A stretch of 49,768 nucleotides of DNA, from contig JAUQWQ010000057.1 of the NCBI GenBank assembly GCA_030835085.1, positions 1-49,768 on the forward strand, read 5' to 3'. Shown piece by piece: positions 17,893 to 26,394 of the stretch. This DNA comes from Ignavibacteria bacterium. GTDB lineage: Bacteria; Bacteroidota; Ignavibacteria; Tepidaquicellales; OLB5. The notes beneath the pieces are model-generated. The model was not told the origin of the DNA. It did not search any database and saw only the letters and a list, made by a program, of their open reading frames with translations. Numbering within the stretch: the stretch's first letter is position 1; each line of letters starts with the position of its first letter. The position numbers and the translations under genes were made by a program.

Positions 17893-18423
17893 ATGACAGA
17901 AAATGAACCAATATTAATTAAAGCGCAATTCAATCCTATTGTAAAGACATATATATTCCTGTATGTCCTCGGGATCTTGATTATGACAATTATCGGCATT
18001 CCCTTAGCCATTGTATGGCTCTGCGGATGGGGGCAATGGTTCAGCCGAAATTTTTATGAAAAGCTGTATTGTGTGCTTACCGAAAAACATTTGCGGTTCC
18101 GGATGGGAATATTGTTCACTATTGATAAGACAATCCCGCTGGAAAATATTCAGGATTTGACCTTCTACGAAGGACCCGTGCTGCGTCACTTTAACCTTGC
18201 GATGCTGAAGGTTGAAACGGCAGGGCAGGGCGATAAAACAGGTAACCACATGAAGCTTGTTGGCGTTGTGGATGCTCATTTATTCCGCGCAGCAGTGCTG
18301 GACCAGCGTGAGCTGGTAAAGCGCGGTATGGCTTCAGGGAATTCACTCGGTAACGAGCAAACCGAACTGCTGAGGAGAATTGTTGCAACTCTTGAGAAGA
18401 TTGAAACTAATTTGAAGAAGTGA
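17893..18423 (+). CDS. Membrane protein with bacterial PH domain (bPH_2, YdbS-like)
   Basis: A 176-residue protein. One or two membrane segments lie at about residues 17-47 (IFLYVLGILIMTIIGIPLAI). A bacterial pleckstrin-homology domain follows from about residue 55: the YCVLTEKHLRFRMGILFTIDKTIPLENIQDL pattern, split here into its two strands, is typical of bPH_2. A helical tail ends NEQTELLRRIVATLEKIE. The gene sits between paralog copies 2 and 3, and its stop overlaps a possible GTG start of copy 3. Related proteins are membrane-associated with poorly known roles, some in stress or bacteriocin resistance. No specific function is claimed. Confidence 0.8.
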   Translation: MTENEPILIKAQFNPIVKTYIFLYVLGILIMTIIGIPLAIVWLCGWGQWFSRNFYEKLYCVLTEKHLRFRMGILFTIDKTIPLENIQDLTFYEGPVLRHFNLAMLKVETAGQGDKTGNHMKLVGVVDAHLFRAAVLDQRELVKRGMASGNSLGNEQTELLRRIVATLEKIETNLKK

Positions 18424-18437
18424 AAATTGAGTCTAAA

Positions 18438-18983
18438 ATGAAGATCATTTTGTTAATTTTCTTTACTTCATCCATCCTGTTTTCTCAAACTGAGAAATTA
18501 TATAATACCCGTGATTCAGTTTATAAATTCAAACTTCCGCCGATATCGATTACTGACGAAAGTCTTTCCGGCATTCAGACAACATATTTCAAAAAGGATA
18601 CTAATCTGGTATCGCTAAGAGGTAGTGTTCTCTATGCTGATCGTGATGGATATGAATCCAGTTATCAGGTTATGTTTATCAAATACCTTGTGATACAGAA
18701 TGGGAATCAGTCATTAAAAGCCGCAATGTATAATGGAATTGCAGGTAGCGTCATAGGTTTGTTAACCGGATTGATATTTGTTAATTCCATTCAGTTTGAA
18801 GATAATGCGAAAACCATGGCTTACTTTACTTTAGCCGGCGGATTATCAGGCGGGCTATTGGGTTTTATAATTGGCTCATTTGTGCCAAACTATGATCATT
18901 ATGATGAATTCTCAAAAGACCCTGACATCAAAAGAGAACAATTTAAAAGAATACTGAAAAAGTACGATAGATCAGTAAAATAG
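18438..18983 (+). CDS. Secreted glycine-rich two-helix protein, paralog family copy 3
   Basis: A 181-residue member of the same family as 16595, 17232 and 23049. The frame is open from a GTG at 18420, but the ATG at 18438 is preferred because it begins the signal peptide MKIILLIFFTSSILFSQ. It has the SVYKFKLPPISI stretch, two glycine-rich helices (YNGIAGSVIGLLTGLIF and GGLSGGLLGFIIGSFVP) and the YDHYDEFS...FKRILKKY tail. It follows the PH-domain gene so closely that the two are probably co-transcribed. Confidence 0.74.
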   Translation: MKIILLIFFTSSILFSQTEKLYNTRDSVYKFKLPPISITDESLSGIQTTYFKKDTNLVSLRGSVLYADRDGYESSYQVMFIKYLVIQNGNQSLKAAMYNGIAGSVIGLLTGLIFVNSIQFEDNAKTMAYFTLAGGLSGGLLGFIIGSFVPNYDHYDEFSKDPDIKREQFKRILKKYDRSVK

Positions 18984-19036
18984 ACTTTTTTTAATTATTA
19001 CCTAAAAATGGTATGATTATATTACTCCTGATTTTG

Positions 19037-19044
19037 TAACTTTG
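19037..19044 (+). promoter_or_regulatory. Candidate -7 promoter box (TAACTTTG)
   Basis: TAACTTTG matches TAnnTTTG and would give a leader of roughly 85-90 nt for the TPR gene at 19136. That leader contains a CCGTGAATATCACGG palindrome at about 19081-19095. Confidence 0.4.
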
Positions 19045-19135
19045 CGTTGATTCTGCATTTCAAAAAATTTCCCTTTCATGCCGTGAATATCACGGTTCGG
19101 CTAACAAATAATTAATAAATTTTATTCATAATTCT

Positions 19136-20341
19136 ATGAACAGATATTTTATTGTCCACGCGGCATTATTGCTGCTTGTATTTACGCTGCATGTATTTTC
19201 CCAGGATCAAATGTCGCCTGTATCCGGGGCACATGATATGGAAAAAGTTACAATTGATAAGTATGTCTTCGAGACCGCACTTAACAGCGCGGACAGGACC
19301 ATTACATTCCTGCAATGGGTCATTGGCGTATTTTCAGGAGTCATAACGATACTTTTCGTGATATTTAAATACCGCGATGAGAAGTCGCTTGAAAAGAACC
19401 GCGATGAGCTTAAGGAATCACGGGATAACATTGAACGAATAAGGCTTGAGCTTGTTGATGAAGAGCATAAGCTGAATGTGATGCTTGAAAAGCTGCAGGT
19501 CATGACGCGCGACTATGAAAGCAAGATAACCGGAATTGAAAGGAAAATTTCGAACCTGGAAACCAAAAGCGATGAACTGGATAAGAAAACCGATAACATG
19601 AATGAGATAAACAGGTATTTCAGTATTGCGTATAATTCAGTTGAAAGCGGCAACTACAGCGAAGCTGTTTTGTATTACAGCAGGATAATTGAAACTGAAC
19701 CGGATGAATTGACCCTGAAGGTTGTGCTTAACAACCGGGGGATAGCATACCAGAACCTTGGGAAAAATGACCTTGCCTTAAGGGATTACCAGCGTGTAAT
19801 TGATATGGACCCCAATCATCCGCAATCATATGGCAACAGGGGAAATATCTTTGATACATTAGGCAATTATGATAAAGCTGTTGCTGATTACACTAAGGGC
19901 ATTGAACTGAAAAGCGATTATACAGACGCCTATTATAACAGGGGGTGGGTATACTTGAAACAGAAAAGTTACCGTGCGGCGGCGGAGGATTTCAAGAAAC
20001 TTCTCGAGCTTCAGCCGGATGATATTGAAACAATGTTCAGCCTTGCAGAAGCGTACCTGATGTTAAACGAACATGCATCATTTCTGAATGTATTGGTTCA
20101 GATAAGGCGAACAGGTGTTAATGCCGGCAATGAATCCATATTGCTGATGCTGGAGCTGATACAAAAAATTGTTTCCGGAAGCACAGTCCATGACCCCGCA
20201 AAACAGCTTAAAGCTGCTATAGAAAAATACGGCAGAGTTAATTGGAGTCTTGCAGAACTCTCTTCCTGGACGGAATCCTCAAAGGAATTAAATGAACATC
20301 AGAAACTGATGGTGAAAGAAGTTCTCGAAGTAGCGGGATAG
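19136..20341 (+). CDS. Membrane-anchored coiled-coil and TPR protein
   Basis: A 401-residue protein with a signal peptide or first helix (about 1-22, ending VFSQ) and a second membrane helix at about residues 56-79 (WVIGVFSGVITILFVIFKY). A charged coiled coil runs from about 83 to 160. At least three tetratricopeptide repeats lie between about 160 and 300, including the NNRGIAYQNLGKNDLALRDY and YNRGWVYLKQKSY units. The layout suggests a scaffold that holds a partner at the membrane through the coiled coil and TPR surface. No enzyme domain is visible and no partner is identified from the neighbours. Confidence 0.8.
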   Translation: MNRYFIVHAALLLLVFTLHVFSQDQMSPVSGAHDMEKVTIDKYVFETALNSADRTITFLQWVIGVFSGVITILFVIFKYRDEKSLEKNRDELKESRDNIERIRLELVDEEHKLNVMLEKLQVMTRDYESKITGIERKISNLETKSDELDKKTDNMNEINRYFSIAYNSVESGNYSEAVLYYSRIIETEPDELTLKVVLNNRGIAYQNLGKNDLALRDYQRVIDMDPNHPQSYGNRGNIFDTLGNYDKAVADYTKGIELKSDYTDAYYNRGWVYLKQKSYRAAAEDFKKLLELQPDDIETMFSLAEAYLMLNEHASFLNVLVQIRRTGVNAGNESILLMLELIQKIVSGSTVHDPAKQLKAAIEKYGRVNWSLAELSSWTESSKELNEHQKLMVKEVLEVAG

Positions 20342-20389
20342 TGTTATACTCAGCTGCCTAAATTGAATCATAAGCTGAACGCAGATAAT

Positions 20390-20412
20390 CGGGACTAAAG
20401 TCCCGGTCTTTA
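20390..20412. repeat. Short palindrome after the TPR gene (CGGGAC-GTCCCG)
   Basis: CGGGAC, TAAA, GTCCCG is followed by GTCTTTATT. It may be a weak terminator for the TPR gene or a dispersed palindrome. Confidence 0.45.
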
Positions 20413-20498
20413 TTGTGAGTGATTTTTTTCAACGCTCTGAAGAGCGGAGCTAATCAAGAGTCGTTGGAAGAATATTTGAAAACATTTACCCACACCAA

Positions 20499-20517
20499 CT
20501 CCCCCTGTTAGGGGGAG
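20499..20517. repeat. CTCCCCCT-AGGGGGAG palindrome
   Basis: A perfect 8-bp stem with a 3-nt loop, related by composition to the element at the cydA 3' end. It lies in the roughly 290-nt non-coding gap between the TPR gene and the serine hydrolase gene. Confidence 0.55.
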
Positions 20518-20603
20518 AGCGACAAATCTCAACTTCCGCCAATTCCACCTTAAAGAAAAGAACCATAGATCAGGATTTTTCATAGTTTTGCTATTTTTCC
20601 AAA

Positions 20604-20640
20604 ATTGTTTTTTTGCTTTCTTACTTTTGCCTTTTCACTT
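20604..20640. repeat. Low-complexity run at the serine hydrolase gene 3' end
   Basis: In the sense of the serine hydrolase gene (minus strand) this is AAAGTGAAAAGGCAAAAGTAAG and further A/G-rich words spanning the stop codon. It resembles 8481-8518 and 28971-29013. Confidence 0.55.
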
Positions 20641-21957
20641 TAATTCCAGCTTCTCCAGCATCTTCCGGGCATTTTGATTTCCCGGGTCAAGCTCCAGTAC
20701 CTTTTTGTAGTTTGCAATAGCCAGTTCATTTTCGCCTTTGTTCATATAAGCTTCGGCAAGTGAATCCCATACATTTGGCTCACCCGGAAATAATTTAGCA
20801 TTCAGCTTAAACACTTCAATTGCATCATCAAGCAGATTATCGTTCATTAACTCATAACCGAAGAAGTTGAGATGACGGTCGTTATACAGCATACCATTTG
20901 CTTCAAGGATCTGTTTCAGTGAACTCTCAAGCTTTACAATTCCTCCGTTTTTCAGAATGGCATACATTTTCATTTCCAAAGTAACGTCAGGTTTTGGGTA
21001 ATCTTTTCCGTTCATAGCATCCTCAAACCGCATAATAATCTCATCGGCTACCTGCCCGAAATTGGAATTAATTATAACAGTGTAACCATCTTTCATCTGA
21101 GCAAGCACACTGTTCCACACAGGTGTGCCTCCGGCACGGATTCCCGCACCGATGAGACCTGTTTGCCTTAAATATTGGTCAAGCTTCAGCAGGTCGCGGG
21201 CATTTGAAAACATTCCACCGGCAGGCGAAGGTTGCTCGGTAAACGGAGAGTTAACTTTGTTGCCGGAAAAAGTAATTCTTGTGCCGCTCGCCATATTGGG
21301 AACAGTTTCACCAATGAGTAAATAGTGAGTATTGTTCATACCTAAAGGATTTATCAGTCGTTCTTTAAGGTTATCAACATAACTTTTGCCTGTTACTTTT
21401 TCTATAATGCCTCCAAGTACAACGTAACCTGAATTTGAATACTCCTGTGCTGTACCGGGTTCAAAAAGCAGCGGTTCATCTTTAATTATTTCAAGGAAAT
21501 CGTTCACAGTTTTGAATTTACCCCTGTTTTGGTTGAATGCCGGGTTCATTAAATAATCACCCAGTCCGGCTTTCATCTCAATCAGCATTTTTATTGTGAT
21601 CTTATCGCCTGTTTCTTTAGGATACATGTCTGAATACTTACTTAATGGATCATCGAGACTGAGCTTATTTTCTTTTTCAAGCTGTTTGATCATAGTATGT
21701 GTGAACATCTTGTTCAGCGAGCCGATTCTGAACAGTGTTTCAGGAGTCACCGGAGTTTTCTGCTCCCAGTCAGCGTACCCGAATTGCTTTTCGTAAATAA
21801 TATTGCCGTCCTTTGCGATAAGCACATTCCCGGAAAACAATCCAAGATCATTATACTCATTTACTATCTTGTCAAGTTTATCAGCATATTCATCAGCAAA
21901 AATATTATTTATTAAAACAGCAAAAAGGAGGATTTTTATTAACATATTTAGATTCAT
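20635..21957 (-). CDS. Beta-lactamase-like serine hydrolase (class C/PBP fold) fused to TPR
   Basis: A 440-residue exported protein with a signal peptide (about 1-21). The serine beta-lactamase/esterase domain has the SLNK motif with Ser80 and Lys83, then YSN at 173-175 and the SPAGGMFS segment. The third motif region is compressed: the usual stretch before the HxG-type motif seems to be missing about 40 residues, leaving only RAGGTP at about 274-279, so activity may be altered or lost. At least one TPR unit follows at about 395-430 (NVWDSLAEAYMNKGENE). Members of the family act on cell-wall peptides, esters or lactams; the substrate here is unknown. Confidence 0.85.
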   Translation of the reverse strand: MNLNMLIKILLFAVLINNIFADEYADKLDKIVNEYNDLGLFSGNVLIAKDGNIIYEKQFGYADWEQKTPVTPETLFRIGSLNKMFTHTMIKQLEKENKLSLDDPLSKYSDMYPKETGDKITIKMLIEMKAGLGDYLMNPAFNQNRGKFKTVNDFLEIIKDEPLLFEPGTAQEYSNSGYVVLGGIIEKVTGKSYVDNLKERLINPLGMNNTHYLLIGETVPNMASGTRITFSGNKVNSPFTEQPSPAGGMFSNARDLLKLDQYLRQTGLIGAGIRAGGTPVWNSVLAQMKDGYTVIINSNFGQVADEIIMRFEDAMNGKDYPKPDVTLEMKMYAILKNGGIVKLESSLKQILEANGMLYNDRHLNFFGYELMNDNLLDDAIEVFKLNAKLFPGEPNVWDSLAEAYMNKGENELAIANYKKVLELDPGNQNARKMLEKLELK

Positions 21958-22132
21958 ATCAGATTATATTATTGGTTATATCAAAATGACGCTATTGTGA
22001 GCTAAAAAGTCGCAAAAATATTAATTTGTAATTTTTAGTTTGTGAAATTAATCTTATTTTAGAATGTTATATGTAAAGTTGCATTATCTATTTAGCTGAT
22101 CATTTCGCAATTTCTTTAATTGACTAATTCAT

Positions 22133-22140
22133 TAATTTTG
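22133..22140 (+). promoter_or_regulatory. Candidate -7 promoter box (TAATTTTG)
   Basis: TAATTTTG fits TAnnTTTG and lies 24 nt before the ATG of the DUF1801 gene. No -33 element is convincing. Confidence 0.3.
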
Positions 22141-22164
22141 AACTCAATATTTCACTTTTAAATT

Positions 22165-22581
22165 ATGGCGGAAAATAAAACCAAACCAACTAAAGTTAGC
22201 GTTAAGAAATTCATAGATTCTGTTGAAGATGTACAGAAGCGAAAGGATAGTTATGTTTTGATAGATTTGATGAAAAAGATAACAAAAGCTGATCCAAAAA
22301 TGTGGGGGCCGACTATTGTTGGGTTCGGTTCCTATCACTATAAATATGAATCAGGCCATGAAGGTGATACCTGCCTTACCGGTTTTTCTCCGCGCAAAGC
22401 TGCATTTTCTATCTATGCAATGTGCGGACGTGGTTATGATGAATACCTGGATAAACTAGGAAAATTTAAACATGGTAACGGCGGCTGTATTTATATAAAA
22501 AGGCTTTCAGATATTGATCTGAAAGTACTTAAAGACTTGATCACTGCATCTGTAAAAGATACAAAAAAGAAATGGGGTTGA
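22165..22581 (+). CDS. DUF1801 (YdhG-like) domain protein
   Basis: A 138-residue cytosolic protein. The amino end KVSVKKFIDSVEDVQKRKD and the motif MWGPTIVGFGSYHYKYESGHEGD are diagnostic of DUF1801. The carboxyl half has FSPRKAAFSIYAMCG and GGCIYIKRLSDID, also typical. The family is related to the frataxin-like YdhG fold, and its function is not established. It is followed 1 nt later by the DUF3592 gene and then a secreted paralog, suggesting a short operon. Confidence 0.86.
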   Translation: MAENKTKPTKVSVKKFIDSVEDVQKRKDSYVLIDLMKKITKADPKMWGPTIVGFGSYHYKYESGHEGDTCLTGFSPRKAAFSIYAMCGRGYDEYLDKLGKFKHGNGGCIYIKRLSDIDLKVLKDLITASVKDTKKKWG

Positions 22582-22582
22582 T

Positions 22583-23035
22583 TTGTCACAAAATGATCTT
22601 TTTCTGATTTTTGGAGTTAACGGGTTTATTTCATTGACAGCGCTGGCTATTGGTATCATATCCTATATAAGGACCAAAAAATTTCTTGCATCTGCAATAG
22701 AAACCCGCGGCATTGTAGTACAATCGGTATTTAAAAGCTCAGGTGATGATGGCTCAGGAAGTATGTACTCTCCAATGATTCGTTTTACAGACAGAATGGG
22801 GAAACAATATGATTTCACCGAAAACTGGTCAAGCAACCGCCCCGATTTTAAGATTGGAGATGAAGTTATAGTCCTCTACGATCCCGCCCGGCCGCAAAAA
22901 GCAAGGCGCGGGGGAAAGAAATGGAAATTCTTTTTTGTTGCATGGCTTGTTGGCGGATTGGGAATTTTATTTACCGGTATCCTGTTGTTATTTTTAATCA
23001 TCATGTTGTTTGTTCCTTTTAATTTTACTAACTAA
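22583..23035 (+). CDS. DUF3592 membrane protein
   Basis: A 150-residue protein with a membrane helix at each end (about 8-27 and about 117-145) and a small beta-rich domain between. The ARGxV-like beginning (ETRGIVVQSVFKS), YSPMIRFTDRMGKQYDFTE and VLYDPARPQKAR are the marks of DUF3592. The start is TTG at 22583; no ATG exists before residue 55. It begins 1 nt after the DUF1801 stop, so translation is probably coupled. Function unknown. Confidence 0.8.
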   Translation: MSQNDLFLIFGVNGFISLTALAIGIISYIRTKKFLASAIETRGIVVQSVFKSSGDDGSGSMYSPMIRFTDRMGKQYDFTENWSSNRPDFKIGDEVIVLYDPARPQKARRGGKKWKFFFVAWLVGGLGILFTGILLLFLIIMLFVPFNFTN

Positions 23036-23048
23036 TTTTCTAAAGAAA

Positions 23049-23576
23049 ATGAAAACACTAACCTTGCTTCTCGGCTTTTTACTGGCATCTTCAATATATT
23101 CACAAAATGATTCAACCCGCATATTCGGTCTGCCTGAAATGAAAATTAAACAGATGGAAAGCGGTAAAGTTGTAACTTACATGTTTGATAACAGCCTGAA
23201 TAAATTCACATTAACCCCTTTACATCTTTTGCCAGATACAAATAAGTATACATACAAAGCAGATCTTAAGGATATCAGATCCGTATCACTGAGAAACGGC
23301 ACACAGTTATGGAAAGTAGCGGGAATCGTCGGGTCAGTTGGTTTTTTCCTGGGATTCGTCGCAGGCGGCTTCCTGGATATTCATAAAAGCCCTACTTTCC
23401 ATGTTGACCAGGCGTTTGCACTTGGTGCGTTAACCGCAGTTCCATTTGCACTCATTGGCGGTATAGTCGGTGCCCTTTCACCTGCATTTGATGATTACAG
23501 CTTTTCAGGAAAAACTGATAAGCAAAAGTATGATGAACTGAGCAGAATATTCAAAAAGTACCGCCAGAAAAGATAA
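23049..23576 (+). CDS. Secreted glycine-rich two-helix protein, paralog family copy 4
   Basis: A 175-residue, more distant member of the family at 16595. The ATG at 23049 is chosen because it starts the signal peptide MKTLTLLLGFLLASSIYSQ; a longer frame from 23010 has no such start. Conserved parts are LPEMKIKQMESGKVVTYMF (very close to copy 1), two hydrophobic glycine-rich helices (VGSVGFFLGFVAGGF and IGGIVGALSPAF) and the DDYSFS...LSRIFKKY tail. It lies 13 nt after the DUF3592 gene and is about 4 kb from the other three copies. Confidence 0.72.
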   Translation: MKTLTLLLGFLLASSIYSQNDSTRIFGLPEMKIKQMESGKVVTYMFDNSLNKFTLTPLHLLPDTNKYTYKADLKDIRSVSLRNGTQLWKVAGIVGSVGFFLGFVAGGFLDIHKSPTFHVDQAFALGALTAVPFALIGGIVGALSPAFDDYSFSGKTDKQKYDELSRIFKKYRQKR

Positions 23577-23692
23577 CATAAATTTTAGCTGTTTTAAATT
23601 AGTTTTAAGTGCATATTTTTGAAAACAACAGGTGGTAATTCTGTTAAATGCAGATTGAGATATCACTATTTCACAATTTCACTTTTAATGTT

Positions 23693-23866
23693 ATGGATAG
23701 AGTCATAATCATATTTGCAGTTATCGGGACATTAATGTTCGCGGCCTACATGTACTTCATCATTAAAACATCTTATGATGATGAGAAGCTGAAGAAAAAA
23801 GAGAAACTTGAAGAAGCCAGAAAGCTTGAAGAAGAAGAAAAACTGAAACTCAACAGTAAGAAATGA
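23693..23866 (+). CDS. Small single-helix membrane protein
   Basis: A 57-residue protein with a membrane helix (about 3-24, IIIFAVIGTLMFAAYMYFII) followed by a highly charged helical tail rich in Glu and Lys. The frame is open from 23648, but the ATG at 23693 gives a clean amino end. Its stop overlaps the ATG of the YjbQ gene in an ATGA junction, so the two are translationally coupled. I do not recognise a family. Confidence 0.62.
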   Translation: MDRVIIIFAVIGTLMFAAYMYFIIKTSYDDEKLKKKEKLEEARKLEEEEKLKLNSKK

Positions 23867-24285
23867 GCGTTTATCAAAAAGAGTTTTCTCTTAAGCCCCG
23901 CTCACGGGGATTTCATATTATCACAGATGAAGTGCTTCAGCATATTCCTGAGCTTAAGCAAATTAAACAGGGGATAGCGAATTTCTTCATTAAACACACT
24001 TCTGCTTCGCTTAGTATCAATGAAAACGCGGATCCTTCTGTACGCACTGATATGGAAACCCACTTTAACATCATGGTGCCCGAAGATGCTGACCATTACC
24101 GGCATACCTTCGAAGGCCCCGATGATATGACCTCTCACATTAAAACTTCAATACTTGGTTCATCGCTTTCAATACCCGTTACAAACGGCAAATTAAACCT
24201 TGGCACATGGCAGGGCATCTACTTATGTGAACACCGCAATCACGGAGGCAGCCGAAAACTTGTAATTACATTAATAGGCGAATAA
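23863..24285 (+). CDS. yjbQ: YjbQ/UPF0047 family protein
   Basis: A 140-residue cytosolic protein of the UPF0047/YjbQ family. The motifs are clear: FFIKHTSASLSINENADPSV (about residues 44-63), the DMETHF helix, HYRHTFEGPDDMTSHIK and the end LGTWQGIYLCEHRNHGG. Some members were described as having weak thiamine-phosphate synthase activity, but the physiological role is not settled. The ATGA overlap with a small membrane protein gene is unusual for this family as far as I know. Confidence 0.92.
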   Translation: MSVYQKEFSLKPRSRGFHIITDEVLQHIPELKQIKQGIANFFIKHTSASLSINENADPSVRTDMETHFNIMVPEDADHYRHTFEGPDDMTSHIKTSILGSSLSIPVTNGKLNLGTWQGIYLCEHRNHGGSRKLVITLIGE

Positions 24286-24379
24286 ATTCTGATTTTTTTT
24301 AGCTCAAAGCATAAGTAGTTATATACTAACTTATATTTTGCCCTTCGTAAAATTTAATTATTTGGAGGAAAATTTTATT

Positions 24380-26266
24380 ATGGCATTCAAATTTTACGTA
24401 CATTTTTTTGTAATTTGTCTATTTTTTACTGCCGCAACAATAACTTTCGCTCAGAATACAACGGGCAATTTTAAAACACCGGTCAAATTTAAGAAATCAG
24501 AAAAACAGCTTGAGACAGAACAGGAATTGAAGCGCCTGAAAAAACAGGATAAGACTGAAAATCTGAAAAGGATAATTGAACTGAATAAACAGCTTGAAAA
24601 AATTACCGGAACAGGTAAAACTGAAACAGGGAGCCTGCCGGACGGGAATAACTATGGCTCACTTATAAATTTTCAACAGCCTTCAATTGGTGGATTTACA
24701 GATGATATTCAAAATACCAGGATATTTACAGACGGGAACAGAAAAATTAAAGGAATAGCTGCTGCAATTGAACAGCGTGGTTCTACAGCAGGAAAGCTGT
24801 GGTCAATTGTGGTTTACTCGGCTGATAGTCTTAGTCCTGATACATTAAAAGTCTATTACTCCGTTAATAACGGTGTAAGCTGGAATATGTATGTCTCCGG
24901 AAATATCAGGCCAGGTGATTTTATTACACCGGATGATCTGGATATGGAACTTATTGAAAACAATACCGGTCAGAAATATCTTTGGGTGGCATTCGGCTTT
25001 AAACAGGCATCAGGCAGGAAAGCGGTAGGTGCATTTATTCTGCAGGTTCCAAGCCTGAACGGAACATTTTTCAACATTCTGGAGTGGTCACCGGCAGATT
25101 CTCTGAAGAATTATTACAACGTCAGGCTAACATCCGATAATGCGCAGTACGCTGCAACGCCGTATGTATACGTTGCCTGTTCGTTTGATTCAGTTGATGG
25201 TAATAATAATAAAGTATACTCACAAAAATTTGCAAGAATATTAAATCCTTTTTCGCTGACGAATCCTGTTTTTTCATTTATGACTCAGAATTATTACTGG
25301 TACGAAAATTCCGGTTCATTAACAAGAACCACATATACCGATATTACTTACTTTATTAATGGAGATGAAGATTCGGTCGAAGTTTCATTTTGTGGTGTGC
25401 AGGATAGTACTAAATTGTTCTTTGCCAAAAGTGATATCCTGGGCAACCCTCCTGTAAGCTCAAGTGGCGCAGGAGGTAACATTGGGGGGAGCAATCCCGG
25501 AAGTATAAAAACACATGTTAAGCTTTCTTCAAACGGTAACAGCAACGGGAATGTAATATGCACTTATCGTGAGTTTAATAACGGGAACTGGTTTGTAAAA
25601 TGGATCTCATCGGCAAGCTTCGGTAATTTCGAGGGCGGATTTACTGATTCACCTTTACTCGGAAGTGCTGTGAATACCAATTACCCGCCTGAAATTATCG
25701 GTGTAAGAAATGGAAGTACTCATTATATATCGTTTTTTACTGATGCGGCAGAAGACAGTATACATTATATTTCATTGAATTCTGCGGGATTGCTGAATCA
25801 TGTAAATAAAATGAATTACTTTACCGGCTCAGCTGTTATCGCACCAAAACCTCTATTCAGGTATCAGTCAGGCGATAGCTGTTTGATGATATATTCAGAA
25901 GAAGGTCCTATAAATATGATCTCATCTGCAGGCTGCATCGGGGCTCCGATCGGTTTGATAAATCAAAACAACCAAATGCCAGGTGAGTTCCGTTTAATGC
26001 AGAATTACCCAAACCCTTTCAATCCTGTAACAAAGATCACATTCAGTATTCCTGATAATGCATATATAAAACTGATGGTATATGATGTTCAGGGCAGGGA
26101 GGTAGCAGTACTTGCTGATGCGGATTACAAAACCGGCAATTATGAAGTAACTTTTAATGCAACAATGCTATCCAGCGGGGTATATTTCTACAGACTGAAT
26201 GCAGGCGAAGCAGGAAGTAATGAAGGCGGATATACCGCCATAAGAAAAATGATTTTTTTAAAATAG
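24380..26266 (+). CDS. Large T9SS-sorted secreted protein
   Basis: A 628-residue protein. The ATG at 24380 is preferred to the upstream TTG at 24338 because it begins the signal peptide (to about residue 26, FAQN) and has GGAGG 12 nt before it. A charged coiled-coil-like stretch follows at about 40-75 (KQLETEQELKRLKKQDK). A long beta-rich region runs from about 95 to 530 and resembles beta-propeller exoproteins, without clear catalytic motifs. The last 85 residues are a T9SS sorting domain (NYPNPFNPVTKITFS, VYDVQGREV, SGVYFYRL). The substrate or role is unknown. Confidence 0.83.
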   Translation: MAFKFYVHFFVICLFFTAATITFAQNTTGNFKTPVKFKKSEKQLETEQELKRLKKQDKTENLKRIIELNKQLEKITGTGKTETGSLPDGNNYGSLINFQQPSIGGFTDDIQNTRIFTDGNRKIKGIAAAIEQRGSTAGKLWSIVVYSADSLSPDTLKVYYSVNNGVSWNMYVSGNIRPGDFITPDDLDMELIENNTGQKYLWVAFGFKQASGRKAVGAFILQVPSLNGTFFNILEWSPADSLKNYYNVRLTSDNAQYAATPYVYVACSFDSVDGNNNKVYSQKFARILNPFSLTNPVFSFMTQNYYWYENSGSLTRTTYTDITYFINGDEDSVEVSFCGVQDSTKLFFAKSDILGNPPVSSSGAGGNIGGSNPGSIKTHVKLSSNGNSNGNVICTYREFNNGNWFVKWISSASFGNFEGGFTDSPLLGSAVNTNYPPEIIGVRNGSTHYISFFTDAAEDSIHYISLNSAGLLNHVNKMNYFTGSAVIAPKPLFRYQSGDSCLMIYSEEGPINMISSAGCIGAPIGLINQNNQMPGEFRLMQNYPNPFNPVTKITFSIPDNAYIKLMVYDVQGREVAVLADADYKTGNYEVTFNATMLSSGVYFYRLNAGEAGSNEGGYTAIRKMIFLK

Positions 26267-26308
26267 TTCAGTTCAATCAATTATTTTTGGTATCATTCAT
26301 GTGGTTAA

Positions 26309-26339
26309 AAGGATTGGTCTTTAAGACAGTCCTTTTTTT
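26309..26339 (+). terminator. Probable rho-independent terminator
   Basis: AAAGGATTGGTC and GACAGTCCTTT pair with one mismatch and wobble, followed by a T-run. It lies about 45 nt after the T9SS gene stop. Confidence 0.6.
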
Positions 26340-26367
26340 AATTGTATGTAATCAGCTGATTTTTATT

Positions 26368-26375
26368 TAACTTTG
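26368..26375 (+). promoter_or_regulatory. Candidate -7 promoter box (TAACTTTG) for the DUF1622 gene
   Basis: TAACTTTG fits TAnnTTTG, with a TTG at 26342-26344 spaced 23 nt upstream as a possible -33 element. It is 19 nt before the ATG. Confidence 0.42.
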
Positions 26376-26394
26376 TAAAATTAAATTACTGAAA

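Noticed and set aside
19081-19095. CCGTGAATATCACGG palindrome as a riboswitch or operator
   Set aside because: A single short palindrome with no further conserved structure; could be an operator, but nothing in the sequence decides it.
22144-22338. Minus-strand frame opposite the DUF1801 gene
   Set aside because: It lies antisense to a clear gene start and has no family match or start signal.
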